DNA of 64,000 nucleotides from JAFCUW01 sp049898325. GTDB taxonomy: Bacteria; Pseudomonadota; Gammaproteobacteria; Burkholderiales; Burkholderiaceae_D. The DNA lies in contig NZ_JAFCXL010000006.1 in NCBI RefSeq assembly GCF_049898325.1, positions 186,001 through 250,000 of the forward strand, written 5' to 3'. Numbering within the stretch: position 1 is the first letter of the stretch; every line of letters starts with the position of its first letter. Of the stretch, positions 32,149 through 41,781 are shown piece after piece. The position numbers and the translations under genes were made by a program. The notes beneath the pieces were generated by a model. That model saw only the letters and a program-made list of their open reading frames with translations, searched no databases and had not been told where the DNA came from.

Positions 32149-34656
32149 ATGCATAGCAAGTTTGTTCCACAGAAACAGATCATGGCCCTCGCCATCGCCG
32201 CCGTGTTTGCCCACGGCGCCGCCGTGGCGCAGAGCGCACCGGCCGCCGCTGACAGCGCCAGCGCCACCGTCGTCGTCACCGGCACCCGCGTGGCCAACCG
32301 CACCGCGCTCGACACGGCAGCGCCCATCGACATCATCTCGGCCGAGTCGCTGAAAAACTCCGGCAGCACCGAAGTGGGGCAGGCGCTGTCGGTGGCCTTG
32401 CCATCGCTGAACTTTCCCCGCCCGGGCCTGACCGACGGCACCGACACGGTGCGCCCGGCCACCCTGCGCGGCCTGGCGCCGGACCAGACGCTGGTGCTGG
32501 TGAACTCGAAGCGCCGCCACAGTTCGGCGCTGGTGAACGTCAACGGCACCATCGGCCGCGGCTCGTCGGCCGTCGACATGAACTCGATTCCCACCGCCAT
32601 CATCCGCAACATCGAAGTGCTGCGTGACGGCGCCTCGGCCCAGTATGGCTCCGACGCCATCGCCGGCGTCGTCAACATCCGCCTGCGCTCGGACCGCACG
32701 GGCGGCGAAGCGGCCGTCACCTACGGCGCCCGCATCACCGAATACGACATCGTCGGCGACGCCGCTCCGGCCGGCGCCAACTACCCCGGCGCGCCCGCCT
32801 CGCGCAAGCGCACCGACGGCCAGACCACCACCGTCTCCGGCTGGAAAGGCCTGCCATGGGGCGAGAGCGGTTTCGTCACCATCGCCGCCGAGTACAAGGA
32901 CCAGGCCCACACCGAGCGCAGCGGCTACGACGTGCGCGCCGCCTACGCCAAGGTCAATGGCGCCTTCGATCCCCGCGAGGCCACCTTCAACCGCTTCGAC
33001 ACCTGGTACGGCGAGCCGGAAATGAAGCAGACGACCCTGTTCGCGAATGCCGCCAATCCGCTCGGCGGCGGCCTGAAACTGTACGGCTGGGCCAGTTTCC
33101 AGAACCGTGACGCCAAGTCGGCCGCCAACATCCGCCGCGCCGTGCAGGACCAGAACATCACGTCGATCTACCCGAATGGCTTCGTGCCCTACATCGAGCC
33201 GCGCGTGCGCGACTACGCGTTCACGGGCGGCTTTACCATGCCGCTGGGCGACTGGGACTTCGACGCCTCGCTCGGCTACGGCAAGAACGACATGCAGTTC
33301 GATATCACCAACACCCTCAACCGCTCGATCGGCCCCACCAGCAAGACCGCCTTCTATGCCGGTGGCTTCGCCTACGACCAGCTGGTGCTGAACGTGTCGG
33401 CCGTGCGCGGCTATCCGGTGGCCGGCCTGTCCTCGCCGCTGAACGTGGCGATCGGCGCCGAAGTGCGTCGCGAAGGCTACAAGCTCGAAGCAGGCGAGCC
33501 CGATTCCTACCGCGACGGCAAGGCGCTGCTGGCCAACGGCCAGCCGACCGCGCCGGGCACCCAGGGCTTCCCCGGCTTCCGCCCGGCCGACGCCAGCGAC
33601 ACCAGCCGCCACGCCAGCAGCGTGTTTGCCGATTTCGAGGCAAACATCACGCCGGCGCTGCTGACCTCGTTCGCCGTGCGCGGCGAGAAGTACTCCGACT
33701 TCGGCAACAGCCTGGCCGGCAAGCTGGCCGCCCGCTACGATTTTGCGCCCTCGTTCAGCCTGCGCGGTTCGGTGCAGAACGGCTTTCGCGCGCCCTCGCC
33801 CCAGCAGCAGAATTTCTCGGCCACCTCGACCATTTTCATCAATGGGGTGCCGTTCGACCTGACCACGTTCCGCCCGAACGATCCGATCGCCGTGGCGCTG
33901 GGCGCCAAGCCGCTCGACGCCGAAAAATCGGTGAACATGTCGCTGGGCGCAGTAATGCGCTTCGACAAAATGAGCCTGACGGTGGACGCCTACCGCATCA
34001 AGATGCGTGACCGCATCGTGCTGTCGGAAAACCTGATCGAGTCGAGCGTGCCGGGCATCGGCGCCTACCTGAAGGCGCAGGGTTTCCCCACCTCCGGTGG
34101 CGGGCGCTTCTTCATTAACGGCGTCAACACCACCACCGACGGCGTCGACGTCGTCTTCAACGCGCCGTTCGCGGCCGCTGAAGCGGGCCGTTTCGACCTG
34201 ACCCTGGCAGCCAACTTCAACCGCACCGAAGTGACCAAGCTGCCGTCGTCGGGCACCCTGACCGGCTTCAATCCGGCGCCGGTGCTGTTCGGCCGCGTCA
34301 ACACCATCACGTTTGAAAAAGGCACGCCGAAAAACAAGCTCAGCGCCAACCTGGGCTGGAAACTGGGCCAGTTCGGCGCCACCTTGCGCGCCACCCGCTA
34401 CGGCGAAGTGGTCAGCCCTGGCACCACGCCGGCGCTCGACCTGACGCTGGCAGCGAAAACCCTGGTCGACCTGGAAGGTCGCTACGCGCTCACGCCAAAA
34501 ACCACCATCGCGCTGGGCGCCGACAACCTGTTCGACGTCTATCCGACGGCCAACCCGCTGGCGCTCAACACCACCGGCGCGGCGCTGTTTTCGAACTATG
34601 CGCCGTTCGGCCGCTCGGGCCGCTTCGTGTACGCCCGCCTGAACCAGGCATTTTAA
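32149..34656 (+). CDS. TonB-dependent outer-membrane receptor
   Basis: The product is 835 aa with a signal peptide ending AAVAQSA (about residue 27). The plug domain (about 40-180) shows VVVTGTRVANRTALDTAAPID, RGLAPDQTLVLVNSKRR and VLRDGASAQYGSDAIAGVVNI. A beta-barrel follows, with FSLRGSVQNGFRAPSPQQQ and the C-terminal strand ending YARLNQAF, with final phenylalanine. It imports a ligand across the outer membrane with TonB energy. No transporter, sigma factor or hydrolase is adjacent on this strand, so the ligand is unknown. The barrel type lacks an obvious siderophore-specific motif. Confidence 0.92.
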   Translation: MHSKFVPQKQIMALAIAAVFAHGAAVAQSAPAAADSASATVVVTGTRVANRTALDTAAPIDIISAESLKNSGSTEVGQALSVALPSLNFPRPGLTDGTDTVRPATLRGLAPDQTLVLVNSKRRHSSALVNVNGTIGRGSSAVDMNSIPTAIIRNIEVLRDGASAQYGSDAIAGVVNIRLRSDRTGGEAAVTYGARITEYDIVGDAAPAGANYPGAPASRKRTDGQTTTVSGWKGLPWGESGFVTIAAEYKDQAHTERSGYDVRAAYAKVNGAFDPREATFNRFDTWYGEPEMKQTTLFANAANPLGGGLKLYGWASFQNRDAKSAANIRRAVQDQNITSIYPNGFVPYIEPRVRDYAFTGGFTMPLGDWDFDASLGYGKNDMQFDITNTLNRSIGPTSKTAFYAGGFAYDQLVLNVSAVRGYPVAGLSSPLNVAIGAEVRREGYKLEAGEPDSYRDGKALLANGQPTAPGTQGFPGFRPADASDTSRHASSVFADFEANITPALLTSFAVRGEKYSDFGNSLAGKLAARYDFAPSFSLRGSVQNGFRAPSPQQQNFSATSTIFINGVPFDLTTFRPNDPIAVALGAKPLDAEKSVNMSLGAVMRFDKMSLTVDAYRIKMRDRIVLSENLIESSVPGIGAYLKAQGFPTSGGGRFFINGVNTTTDGVDVVFNAPFAAAEAGRFDLTLAANFNRTEVTKLPSSGTLTGFNPAPVLFGRVNTITFEKGTPKNKLSANLGWKLGQFGATLRATRYGEVVSPGTTPALDLTLAAKTLVDLEGRYALTPKTTIALGADNLFDVYPTANPLALNTTGAALFSNYAPFGRSGRFVYARLNQAF

Positions 34657-34658
34657 TT

Positions 34659-34735
34659 AGATAAATCGTTATTATCGTTTATATAGTTTTTATGGTTTAT
34701 CCTATTTAAATCATATAAACGATTTAACTTTATCT
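34659..34735. repeat. AT-rich nested imperfect palindrome after the TonB receptor gene
   Basis: Two nested exact arm pairs are seen: AGATAAA (34659-34665) with TTTATCT (34729-34735), and ATCGTTTATAT (34674-34684) with ATATAAACGAT (34713-34723). The whole stretch is about 80 percent A+T, far from the surrounding composition. It lies just before a terminator hairpin and contains no gene. Confidence 0.7.
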
Positions 34736-34746
34736 GAAATCCGGAT

Positions 34747-34779
34747 GCAAAAAGGCCACCCTCGGGTGGCCTTTTTTTG
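34747..34779. terminator. Bidirectional terminator between TonB receptor and catalase-like genes
   Basis: AAAAAGGCCACC pairs with GGTGGCCTTTTT around a CTCG loop, continuing into T on the right and A on the left, so it serves both convergent genes. Confidence 0.92.
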
Positions 34780-34793
34780 CCTGAAAGTCGTGC

Positions 34794-35906
34794 TTATCGG
34801 GGCAGCGCGTGCAAGTCTTTCGGCTCTTGCTGGGCCACGCCGCTGCGCTCGAAGCGGAACGCCGACGACATCGCATAGGCCGCCTTGCGCACCCGCATGA
34901 TCGAACCGATCGGGCGGTGCGCCGCCAGCGCATGCCAGGGATTAAAGCGCATGCCATCGTCGACCAGGGTCGACAGCGCCTCGCTCCAGCCCGCCTGCGG
35001 CGCCATGCTCAAGCGCGCCACCGCCACGTAGGGACTGTCCTGCTGCGACCACTCGACGGACGAATCCTCGATCGGCATGGTGGCCAGATCGGTGCACAGT
35101 TGCACCCGCAGTTCCCATTGCCCGCCGTGGCTGGCGAAGTGGGCCACGATGGCGTCGCGCAAGCCGTTTTCCGTGTGCGCCAGTTCGACCGGGGCGTCCG
35201 TCAGGGCCAGCAACTCGGGCGAGACGGGCACCAGCGAGAACTTGGCCATGTAGGGGCCGTACAGCACCGGCGCCTGCGTGAAATACGTCTCGCCCAGGGG
35301 ATGGGTGGCCGGATGGCCGCCCAGGCTCTTGAGCAGGCCGCTCTCGCCGCCCACCGCTTCGAGCGCCTTTTCGGCGCCGCGCAGCACCGTCGCCAGGGCC
35401 ACCTTCAGGCCGGGGACCTTGTCGGTGGTGGGCGCGAGCAATTTCAGGCTGCCGCTGAATTTCTTGGCGGTGGGGGCGGCGAACACGGGACCGTTGACCA
35501 TGACGAAATCCTGCGTCGTGTCCTGCTCGCTGCCTTCGACGCGCGCACCGGCCACCCCCACCAGTTTGAGCGCCAGGCCGCGCGGCGTCGACACCTTGTC
35601 GTCGAGCAGGTCGCCCGGCGTGGTCGACACGCGCGCCACCGCCTCGTAACTGGCCGGCGTGGCGAACAGGCCCTGCGCATAGGGCTGCGGCAAGCCGTCC
35701 AGCACCGTCAGGGTGCCGCGCAGGATGCCGTGCGACTTCGCATGCACGCTGCGCAGCGCGTGGCCGCCATCGGCATAGGTGACGGTCGATATGTGCTTGA
35801 GCGAGTCGAGCAGGTCGGCGACGGTCTGGGCCTCGTCCTCTTCCGGAACTTCAAATACGCTCTGGTACATCAGCGGCGTTACCGGGGCGGCGGGGCGCAT
35901 GGTCAT
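34794..35906 (-). CDS. Catalase-fold family protein (SrpA-like haem peroxidase relative)
   Basis: The product is 370 aa from the ATG at 35906, with GAGG 8 bases upstream. It has the shortened catalase-like core: HAKSHGILRGTLTVLDGLP, then YEAVARVSTTPGDLLDDKVSTPRGLALKLVGV, and QDFVMVNGPVFAAPTAKKF. The C-terminal half has FNPWHALAAHRPIGSIMRVRKAAY. It is shorter than true clade catalases (about 480 aa). Related proteins are haem-dependent peroxidases, some linked to lipid or aromatic metabolism. The haem and catalytic histidine are inferred. No signal peptide is seen, so it is probably cytoplasmic. Confidence 0.85.
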   Translation of the reverse strand: MTMRPAAPVTPLMYQSVFEVPEEDEAQTVADLLDSLKHISTVTYADGGHALRSVHAKSHGILRGTLTVLDGLPQPYAQGLFATPASYEAVARVSTTPGDLLDDKVSTPRGLALKLVGVAGARVEGSEQDTTQDFVMVNGPVFAAPTAKKFSGSLKLLAPTTDKVPGLKVALATVLRGAEKALEAVGGESGLLKSLGGHPATHPLGETYFTQAPVLYGPYMAKFSLVPVSPELLALTDAPVELAHTENGLRDAIVAHFASHGGQWELRVQLCTDLATMPIEDSSVEWSQQDSPYVAVARLSMAPQAGWSEALSTLVDDGMRFNPWHALAAHRPIGSIMRVRKAAYAMSSAFRFERSGVAQQEPKDLHALPR

Positions 35907-36100
35907 GGCACATCCTCTTGAATGGATTAAACGCCAATCCTGCGCCCCGCACGCCCCCCTGTCCGTTTTACAGCGCACATATAAGGTCAGGAAAACGCCC
36001 GGCGCCGCCCCATCAAAACTTGCTTCTCCTCAAGGATAGTCGCCAGAACTTGGTCAAACTTACAGCATCGTTTCCACAAGGCAACATCACGAGGCCCCCC

Positions 36101-36916
36101 ATGACGCCACCGAATCCCAAACGCCGCAGCTTCCACGCCGGCGCCCTCGCCCTGCTGCTGGGCGCAGCCGCCCCCGCCGTCCAGGCCACGCCCGCGCACG
36201 CGCCGCGGCCGAAAACCTATGTACTCGTGCACGGCGCCTGGTACGGCGGCTGGTGCTGGGAAAAAGTCGCCAGCCAGTTGCGCGCCCAGGGCCACACGGT
36301 ATCGACCCCCACCTGCCCGGGCCTGGGCGAGCAGGCCCACCTGCTGTCGAAGGATATTTCGCTGACCACCTTTATTACCAGCATCACCAACCACATCCTG
36401 TACCAGGGCATCAGCGACGTGATCCTGGTCGGCAGCGGCTTTGCCGGCGTCGTCATCAGCGGCGTGGCCGACCGCATTGCCCACCTGATCAACAGCCTCG
36501 TGTATGTCGACGCCATGGTGCTCACCAGCGGCCTGTCCGTGTTCGAAGCGCAACCGGCGGCCATCACCCGCAAGCGCCAGGAGCAGGTCCTGGCGCAAGG
36601 CCAGGGCGTGGCCATTCCAGTGCCCTCGGTCAACGACTACGCCAATCTCGACAGCGAAGCGATCGCCTGGGTCAGCCAGCGCCTGACACCGCACCCGGTG
36701 GGCACCTACCAGGAGAAACTGGTGTTGACCCATCCGCTGGGCAATGGCCGGCCCCGCATCTACATCGATTGCACGGCGTCGCCGTTCGAGCCGCTGGTCG
36801 ACATCAAGAAGCAGTTGCGCAGCCAGGCAGGCTGGACCTGGGTCGAACTCGATACCCACCACGATCCCATGATCACCGATCCGCAGGCGCTGTCGGCCTG
36901 CCTGGCAACGGTCTGA
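36101..36916 (+). CDS. Exported alpha/beta hydrolase-fold protein with altered nucleophile elbow
   Basis: The product is 271 aa. The N-terminus (PKRRSFHAGALALLLGAA, cleavage near VQATP) looks like a Tat signal with its twin arginines. The core matches EstC/MenH-like hydrolases: YVLVHGAWYGGWCWEKVASQL, ILVGSGFAGVVISGVADRI, and the histidine segment HHDPMITDPQAL. In relatives the elbow reads VGHSYGG; here it reads VGSGFAG, so the serine position holds Gly113 and a serine sits one residue earlier (Ser112). It may be inactive or use a shifted nucleophile. The start is the ATG at 36101; an upstream open frame extends to 35918 without similarity. Confidence 0.8.
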   Translation: MTPPNPKRRSFHAGALALLLGAAAPAVQATPAHAPRPKTYVLVHGAWYGGWCWEKVASQLRAQGHTVSTPTCPGLGEQAHLLSKDISLTTFITSITNHILYQGISDVILVGSGFAGVVISGVADRIAHLINSLVYVDAMVLTSGLSVFEAQPAAITRKRQEQVLAQGQGVAIPVPSVNDYANLDSEAIAWVSQRLTPHPVGTYQEKLVLTHPLGNGRPRIYIDCTASPFEPLVDIKKQLRSQAGWTWVELDTHHDPMITDPQALSACLATV

Positions 36917-36989
36917 CGGGCCGGCCGCCGGCGAGGCAGCCAAACAGCGAAACAGGTATGATCGCCCCATCACACACAGGAGAACATAC

Positions 36990-37694
36990 ATGGGTATCAA
37001 GAGCGAATGGATTGAACTGGACGGGGCCGATGGCAAATTCGGCGCCTACCTCGTCACCCCCCACACGGGCAGCGGCCCCGGCATCGTCCTGATCCAGGAG
37101 ATTTTCGGCGTCAACGAACACATCCGCACGGTGGCCGAACAATACGCCCATGACGGCTTCGTCGTCATCGTGCCCGACCTGTTCTGGCGCAGCGCGCCCC
37201 GCGTCGAGCTCGGTTACGACGAAGCGGGCTGGAAGCGTGCTGTCGAGCTGATGAATGCCACCGACCACCAGAAGGCCCAGGCCGACATCGGCGTGGCCAT
37301 CGAAGCCCTCAAGGCGCACGAGGGCATGACGGGACCGGTCGCGTCGCTCGGTTACTGCTTTGGCGGCTTGCTGTCCTACCACACGGCCGCCAACGGCCTG
37401 GTCGATGCGGCCATCTGCTACTACGGCGGCGGCATCCAGAACAATCTCGATCGCGCCGCCGAGATCGAAGTCCCCGTGCTGATGCTGTTCGGTGAAGAAG
37501 ACAGCCATATCCCGATGGAGGCCGTGCACCAGATCGCCGAAGCGTTCGTCGACAACGAGCTGGTCGACATCGTCAGCTTCACCGACGCCCAGCACGGTTT
37601 TAATTGTGCGCACCGCGACTCCTACAACCAGCGCGCCGCCGTCGAAGCGCACGGCGAATCGCTGATTTTCTTGAGCGAAATGCTGCCCGACTAA
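36990..37694 (+). CDS. Dienelactone hydrolase family protein
   Basis: The product is 234 aa, normal for the family. The nucleophile is Cys123 in SLGYCFGGLLSYHTA. The acid is in FGEEDSHIP and the histidine in TDAQHGFNC. An early conserved stretch is GIVLIQEIFGVNEHIRTVAEQYA. Dienelactone hydrolases open the lactone ring in chloroaromatic breakdown, but many family members act on other esters, and no catabolic genes are nearby. A ribosome binding site AGGAGA lies before the ATG. Confidence 0.92.
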   Translation: MGIKSEWIELDGADGKFGAYLVTPHTGSGPGIVLIQEIFGVNEHIRTVAEQYAHDGFVVIVPDLFWRSAPRVELGYDEAGWKRAVELMNATDHQKAQADIGVAIEALKAHEGMTGPVASLGYCFGGLLSYHTAANGLVDAAICYYGGGIQNNLDRAAEIEVPVLMLFGEEDSHIPMEAVHQIAEAFVDNELVDIVSFTDAQHGFNCAHRDSYNQRAAVEAHGESLIFLSEMLPD

Positions 37695-37776
37695 GCAAGA
37701 AGGGGCCGGCGGCGCCGCCGAGTGCGTCCGCCGTCGGCGATAATGGGACCTCGTTCGATTCCCTGCCGGCGCCCCC

Positions 37777-40700
37777 ATGCATCTCACCATTGACGACCTG
37801 GGCGGTCAATTCGATCCCGCCACGTTTACGCGGGGAGACAGCTATGCGCGCCAGGGCATGGTGCTCGACGTGCGCGAGCACGGCAGCACCCTCGCCGGCA
37901 CCGTGCGCGGCAGCGGCGCCCAGGTCTACCGGCAGCACATTATCGTGCGCGAACGGCGCCATGGCGTGTCCATCGATGGCGAATGCAGCTGTCCCATGTT
38001 CCACAACTGTAAGCACGTGCTGGCGGTCCTGCTGGTCCACTTGCAGCAGTCGGCCCACACGCCAGCCGGCGCCGCCCGGCGCGCACAGCAATGGCTGGAC
38101 CAGCTGGCGCAGGCGCTCGCGCCAGCCAGCGCCGCCCCGGCCGGGGCCACCTACCGCCTCGCGTATGCCTTGACGCCCGATGCCCACAGCGGCACGCCGT
38201 GCCTGAACCTGTGCAAGGCGCGCCTGCGCAAGGACGGCAGCGTGGCCAGCGCCACCGTGATCAGCGATCTGTACGACTTGCTGGCGGCGCCGCCCAATTA
38301 CGTCAAGCCGGCCGACGAAGAGGCGATCCGGCTGGTGGCCGCCTTGCGCGCCGGCCGCATGTTTTCCGACGACATTCCCGTCACGGGCCGGCTGGGTGCG
38401 CGCCTGCTGCAACAGTTGTGCGCCGACGGCCTGCTGATCTGGGCCGCCACCCGTGCCGACCTGAATCGGGGCGCGGCGCTGCTGATCGGGCCGGGCGCGC
38501 CCCGCCAGGGGCTGCTGGACTGGCAGGCCGACGGCGATGCCGCCGCCGCGCTCGCCCTCCAATGGCGCTTCGACGACGGCGCGCCCGTCGGCCACGTGTT
38601 GGCCACCACGCCCATGCTCTACCTGGACGGGCAACTGCTGGGCGAACTGCAGCTGCCTTCGGCGCTGGCGGCGCTGGCGCCGGCCACCTTGCTGCGGCTG
38701 GTCGAACAGGCGCCGCCCTTGCCGCCCGGGCAAGGGGCGGCGATGGCCACGCGCCTGCTCGAGCAGGGCTTCGACCGTATCGTGCCGCTGCCGCAAGCGC
38801 TCAAGGTGCGCCGGCGCAAGGGCATCGCGCCCGTCCCCCATTTGCTGTTGAGCAGCGTCGCCACGCCGTCCCGCACCGGCTTACAGTGGCACGATTATGC
38901 GCAGCTGTCGTTTCACTACGACGGCATCGAAGCCCCCGCCGATGGCAGCACCATCACGCGCAGGGCCGGCACCACGGTCGAGATCATCGCCCGCGCGCCC
39001 GGCGCCGAGGCGGCGCTGGTAGCGCGGCTGGCCGCGCTGGGTTTTACGGGCGCCGGGCCAGCAGGCCCGCTGGCGAGCCTGGGCACTGCCATCGCGCTGC
39101 CCGACGGCGCGGCCTGGCTGGCCTTTGCCCGCCACCAGCTGCCGCAGTTGCGGGCGGACGGCTGGCACATCGTCGTCGGCGGCGACTACCGCTACGAGGT
39201 GCTCGAGGTCGACGACTGGTACGCCGAGCTGGACGAAGATGACGACCAGGACGGTGGCGTCGACAACGCCTGGTTCTCGCTGGAACTGGGCATCGTGGTC
39301 GAGGGCGAGCGCCACGCCCTGTTGCCGCTGCTGTTGCAAATGATGCGCCATGCGCCGGCCGATTTCGATGCCGCCGCCCTGGCCGCGCGCGATGACGACG
39401 ACGCCCTGGTCGTCGCGCTGCCCGACGCGCGCCGGGTCGCCCTGCCGTGGCAGCGCATCAAGCCCATCCTGGCCACCCTGATCGAGCTGCACCTGGGCGA
39501 ACGCAGCGGCAAGGGCGTACGCCTGCCCCTGATCGACGCGGCGCGCCTGGCCGAACTGGAGGCGGCGGCGCAGTTGCGCTGGGTGGGCGGCGAACGCCTG
39601 CGCGCGCTGGCGCGCAAGATGCACGCCTTCGACGGCATCTTGCCGGTCGCCGTGCCGGCCGGCTTGCAGGCGCAACTGCGGCCCTACCAGCACGCGGGCC
39701 TGTCGTGGATGCAGTTTTTGCGCGAGTACGGCTTCGGCGGCATCCTCGCCGACGACATGGGATTGGGAAAGACCGTGCAAACCCTGGCCCATATCCTGGC
39801 CGAAAAAGAAGCGGGCCGACTGGACCGGCCCGCACTGGTGGTCGCCCCCACCAGCCTGATGGGCAACTGGCAAAGCGAAGCGGCCCGCTTCACCCCCGGT
39901 TTGCGGGTGCTGCTGCTGCACGGCAAGGAGCGGGCGGCGCTGTTCGCGCAGATCGCCGAGGCCGACCTGGTGCTCACCACCTACCCCCTGCTGGGACGCG
40001 ACGAAGCGCTGCTGCGCCAGCACCGTTTTCACCTGTTGATCCTCGACGAAGCGCAAACCATCAAGAACAGCCGCGCCAAGGCGTCGCAGGCGGCGCGCCT
40101 GCTTGAGGCGCGCCACCGCCTGTGCCTGACGGGCACGCCCGTGCAAAACCACCTGGGCGAGCTGTGGTCGCAGTTTCATTTCCTGATGCCGGGCCTGCTG
40201 GGCGACGAACGAAGCTTCAATGCGCAGTTGCGCAAACCGATCGAGCTGCACGGCGACAGCCACGCCCAGCAAGCGCTGGCGCGCCGCATCAAGCCCTTCA
40301 TGCTGCGCCGCACCAAGGACAAGGTGGCCACCGAACTGCCGCCGAAGACGGAGATCATGTTGCCCGTCGAATTTGGCGCGGCCCAGCGCGACCTGTACGA
40401 AACGGTGCGGGTGGCGATGGACCGCAAGGTGCGCGACGAAATCGACCGGCGCGGCCTGGCGCGCAGCCAGATCGTCATCCTCGACGCCCTGCTCAAGCTG
40501 CGCCAGGTCTGCTGCGATCCCCGCCTGCTGAAAAACCAGGCAAGCACGGCCGGCTCGGCCAAGCTCGACACCTTGATGGACCTGCTCGACACCTTGCTCA
40601 GCGAAGGGCGCAAGGTGCTGGTGTTTTCCCAATTTACCAGCATGCTGGCGCTGATCGGGGCGCAGTTGCGCGAGCGCGCCGTCGACTTCGCCCTGCTCAC

Positions 40701-41070
40701 GGGCGACACGCAAGACCGCGCCGCGCCCGTGGCGGCCTTCCAGGGCGGCCAGGTGGCGGTGTTCCTGATCAGTCTGAAAGCGGGCGGGGTGGGGCTGAAC
40801 CTGACGGCGGCCGACACCGTCATCCATTACGACCCGTGGTGGAACCCGGCCAGCGAGAACCAGGCCACCGACCGCGCCTGGCGGATCGGGCAGACGCAAC
40901 CGGTGTTCGTCTACAAATTGATTGCGCGGGGCACGCTGGAAGAAAAAATCCAGGAGATGCAGCGGCGCAAGGCCGACCTGGCCAACGCGGTGCTCGACCC
41001 CGCCAGCGGCCTGGCCGGGCGGATCGACGCGGCCGATTTACAGGCGATTTTTTCGCTCAGCGCCGCCTAG
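37777..41070 (+). CDS. SNF2-family helicase with N-terminal SWIM zinc finger
   Basis: The product is 1097 aa. The SWIM zinc finger is Cys70-x-Cys72-x5-Cys78-x-His80 (CSCPMFHNCKH). A long middle region (about 110-620) is poorly conserved. The SNF2 ATPase follows, with DDMGLGKTVQT (Walker A Lys665), LILDEAQTIKN (DEAQ box), LTGTPVQNHLGELWSQF, and a helicase C part with VFSQFTSMLALIG, LKAGGVGLNLTAADTVIHYDPWWNPA and ATDRAWRIGQ. It is a DNA-dependent ATPase of the HepA/RapA-like class; the role (transcription recycling or repair) is unknown. It is a single gene. Confidence 0.93.
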   Translation: MHLTIDDLGGQFDPATFTRGDSYARQGMVLDVREHGSTLAGTVRGSGAQVYRQHIIVRERRHGVSIDGECSCPMFHNCKHVLAVLLVHLQQSAHTPAGAARRAQQWLDQLAQALAPASAAPAGATYRLAYALTPDAHSGTPCLNLCKARLRKDGSVASATVISDLYDLLAAPPNYVKPADEEAIRLVAALRAGRMFSDDIPVTGRLGARLLQQLCADGLLIWAATRADLNRGAALLIGPGAPRQGLLDWQADGDAAAALALQWRFDDGAPVGHVLATTPMLYLDGQLLGELQLPSALAALAPATLLRLVEQAPPLPPGQGAAMATRLLEQGFDRIVPLPQALKVRRRKGIAPVPHLLLSSVATPSRTGLQWHDYAQLSFHYDGIEAPADGSTITRRAGTTVEIIARAPGAEAALVARLAALGFTGAGPAGPLASLGTAIALPDGAAWLAFARHQLPQLRADGWHIVVGGDYRYEVLEVDDWYAELDEDDDQDGGVDNAWFSLELGIVVEGERHALLPLLLQMMRHAPADFDAAALAARDDDDALVVALPDARRVALPWQRIKPILATLIELHLGERSGKGVRLPLIDAARLAELEAAAQLRWVGGERLRALARKMHAFDGILPVAVPAGLQAQLRPYQHAGLSWMQFLREYGFGGILADDMGLGKTVQTLAHILAEKEAGRLDRPALVVAPTSLMGNWQSEAARFTPGLRVLLLHGKERAALFAQIAEADLVLTTYPLLGRDEALLRQHRFHLLILDEAQTIKNSRAKASQAARLLEARHRLCLTGTPVQNHLGELWSQFHFLMPGLLGDERSFNAQLRKPIELHGDSHAQQALARRIKPFMLRRTKDKVATELPPKTEIMLPVEFGAAQRDLYETVRVAMDRKVRDEIDRRGLARSQIVILDALLKLRQVCCDPRLLKNQASTAGSAKLDTLMDLLDTLLSEGRKVLVFSQFTSMLALIGAQLRERAVDFALLTGDTQDRAAPVAAFQGGQVAVFLISLKAGGVGLNLTAADTVIHYDPWWNPASENQATDRAWRIGQTQPVFVYKLIARGTLEEKIQEMQRRKADLANAVLDPASGLAGRIDAADLQAIFSLSAA

Positions 41071-41115
41071 GCGTTGCACGCGGCACGCGACACGCCGCAT
41101 CGGGCACGGGAACGC

Positions 41116-41781
41116 TCAACTGCACTCGTAACGACCCGGCTTGTGCCAGGTCATCATCATGGCCGACAGGGCCACCCCGCTCAGGGCCGACCAGCCCACC
41201 AGCGTGGGCGAGACCACCGTCAGCGACATCAATAAAATCACGCAATCGATGGCCAGTTGCGAGCGGCCCGGATTGATGCCGAAGCGTTTCGACAGCCACA
41301 TGGTGACGATGCCGGTGCCGCCCAGGCCGGCGCCATGGCGGGCGAACGCCAGCACGCCCATGCCGCACAAGGTGCCGCCGATCAGGGCGGCGAAGGCGGG
41401 ATGGACATAGTTGAGGATGAAGGCGTGGGGAATCAGTTGCAGCAAGGCCATGATCATCACGCTGCCCAGCACCGACTTGACGGCAAAGCGCCAGCCCATG
41501 AACAGGTAGGCGAACAGGAAGAAGGGCAGGTTGATGGCCATGAACAGGGTGCCCACGGGCAGCGCCACCACGTAGGACATCAGCAGGGCGATGCCGGCGA
41601 CGCCGCCCGTGACCAGGCCGGCCGCCTTGAGCATGGCGATGCCGATGGCGGCGAACAGCACGCCGGCGGTCAGGCCGTAGGCGTCTTCGAGCACGGTGTG
41701 GGGCATGCCGGCGGACACGCGCACGCTGGCCGGCGCCGTCGAGGCGGGCGTCACGCGCCCGTTCCGCTGGAAGGGACGCAT
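41116..41781 (-). CDS. YitT-family multi-pass membrane protein
   Basis: The product is 221 aa from the ATG at 41781; an internal ATG at the MPHTVLED position is also plausible and neither has a strong ribosome binding site. Several hydrophobic helices carry the YitT/DUF161 pattern: YGLTAGVLFAAIGIAMLKAAGLVTGGVAGIALL, PFFLFAYLFMGWRFAVKSVLGS, and GGTLCGMGVLAFARHGAGLGGTGIV. These are inner-membrane proteins of unknown substrate. The reading frame stays open upstream to 42066 but that part looks like random arginine-rich shadow. Confidence 0.82.
   Translation of the reverse strand: MRPFQRNGRVTPASTAPASVRVSAGMPHTVLEDAYGLTAGVLFAAIGIAMLKAAGLVTGGVAGIALLMSYVVALPVGTLFMAINLPFFLFAYLFMGWRFAVKSVLGSVMIMALLQLIPHAFILNYVHPAFAALIGGTLCGMGVLAFARHGAGLGGTGIVTMWLSKRFGINPGRSQLAIDCVILLMSLTVVSPTLVGWSALSGVALSAMMMTWHKPGRYECS

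Noticed and set aside
27294..34656. FecR-domain protein plus TonB receptor as a FecIR-type iron signalling system
   Set aside because: The FecR-domain protein is exported with DUF6600 and a Gln tail, has no anti-sigma part and lies 3 kb away. No FecI-type sigma gene is adjacent, and the sigma/anti-sigma pair at 4.0-5.3 kb is RskA-type.
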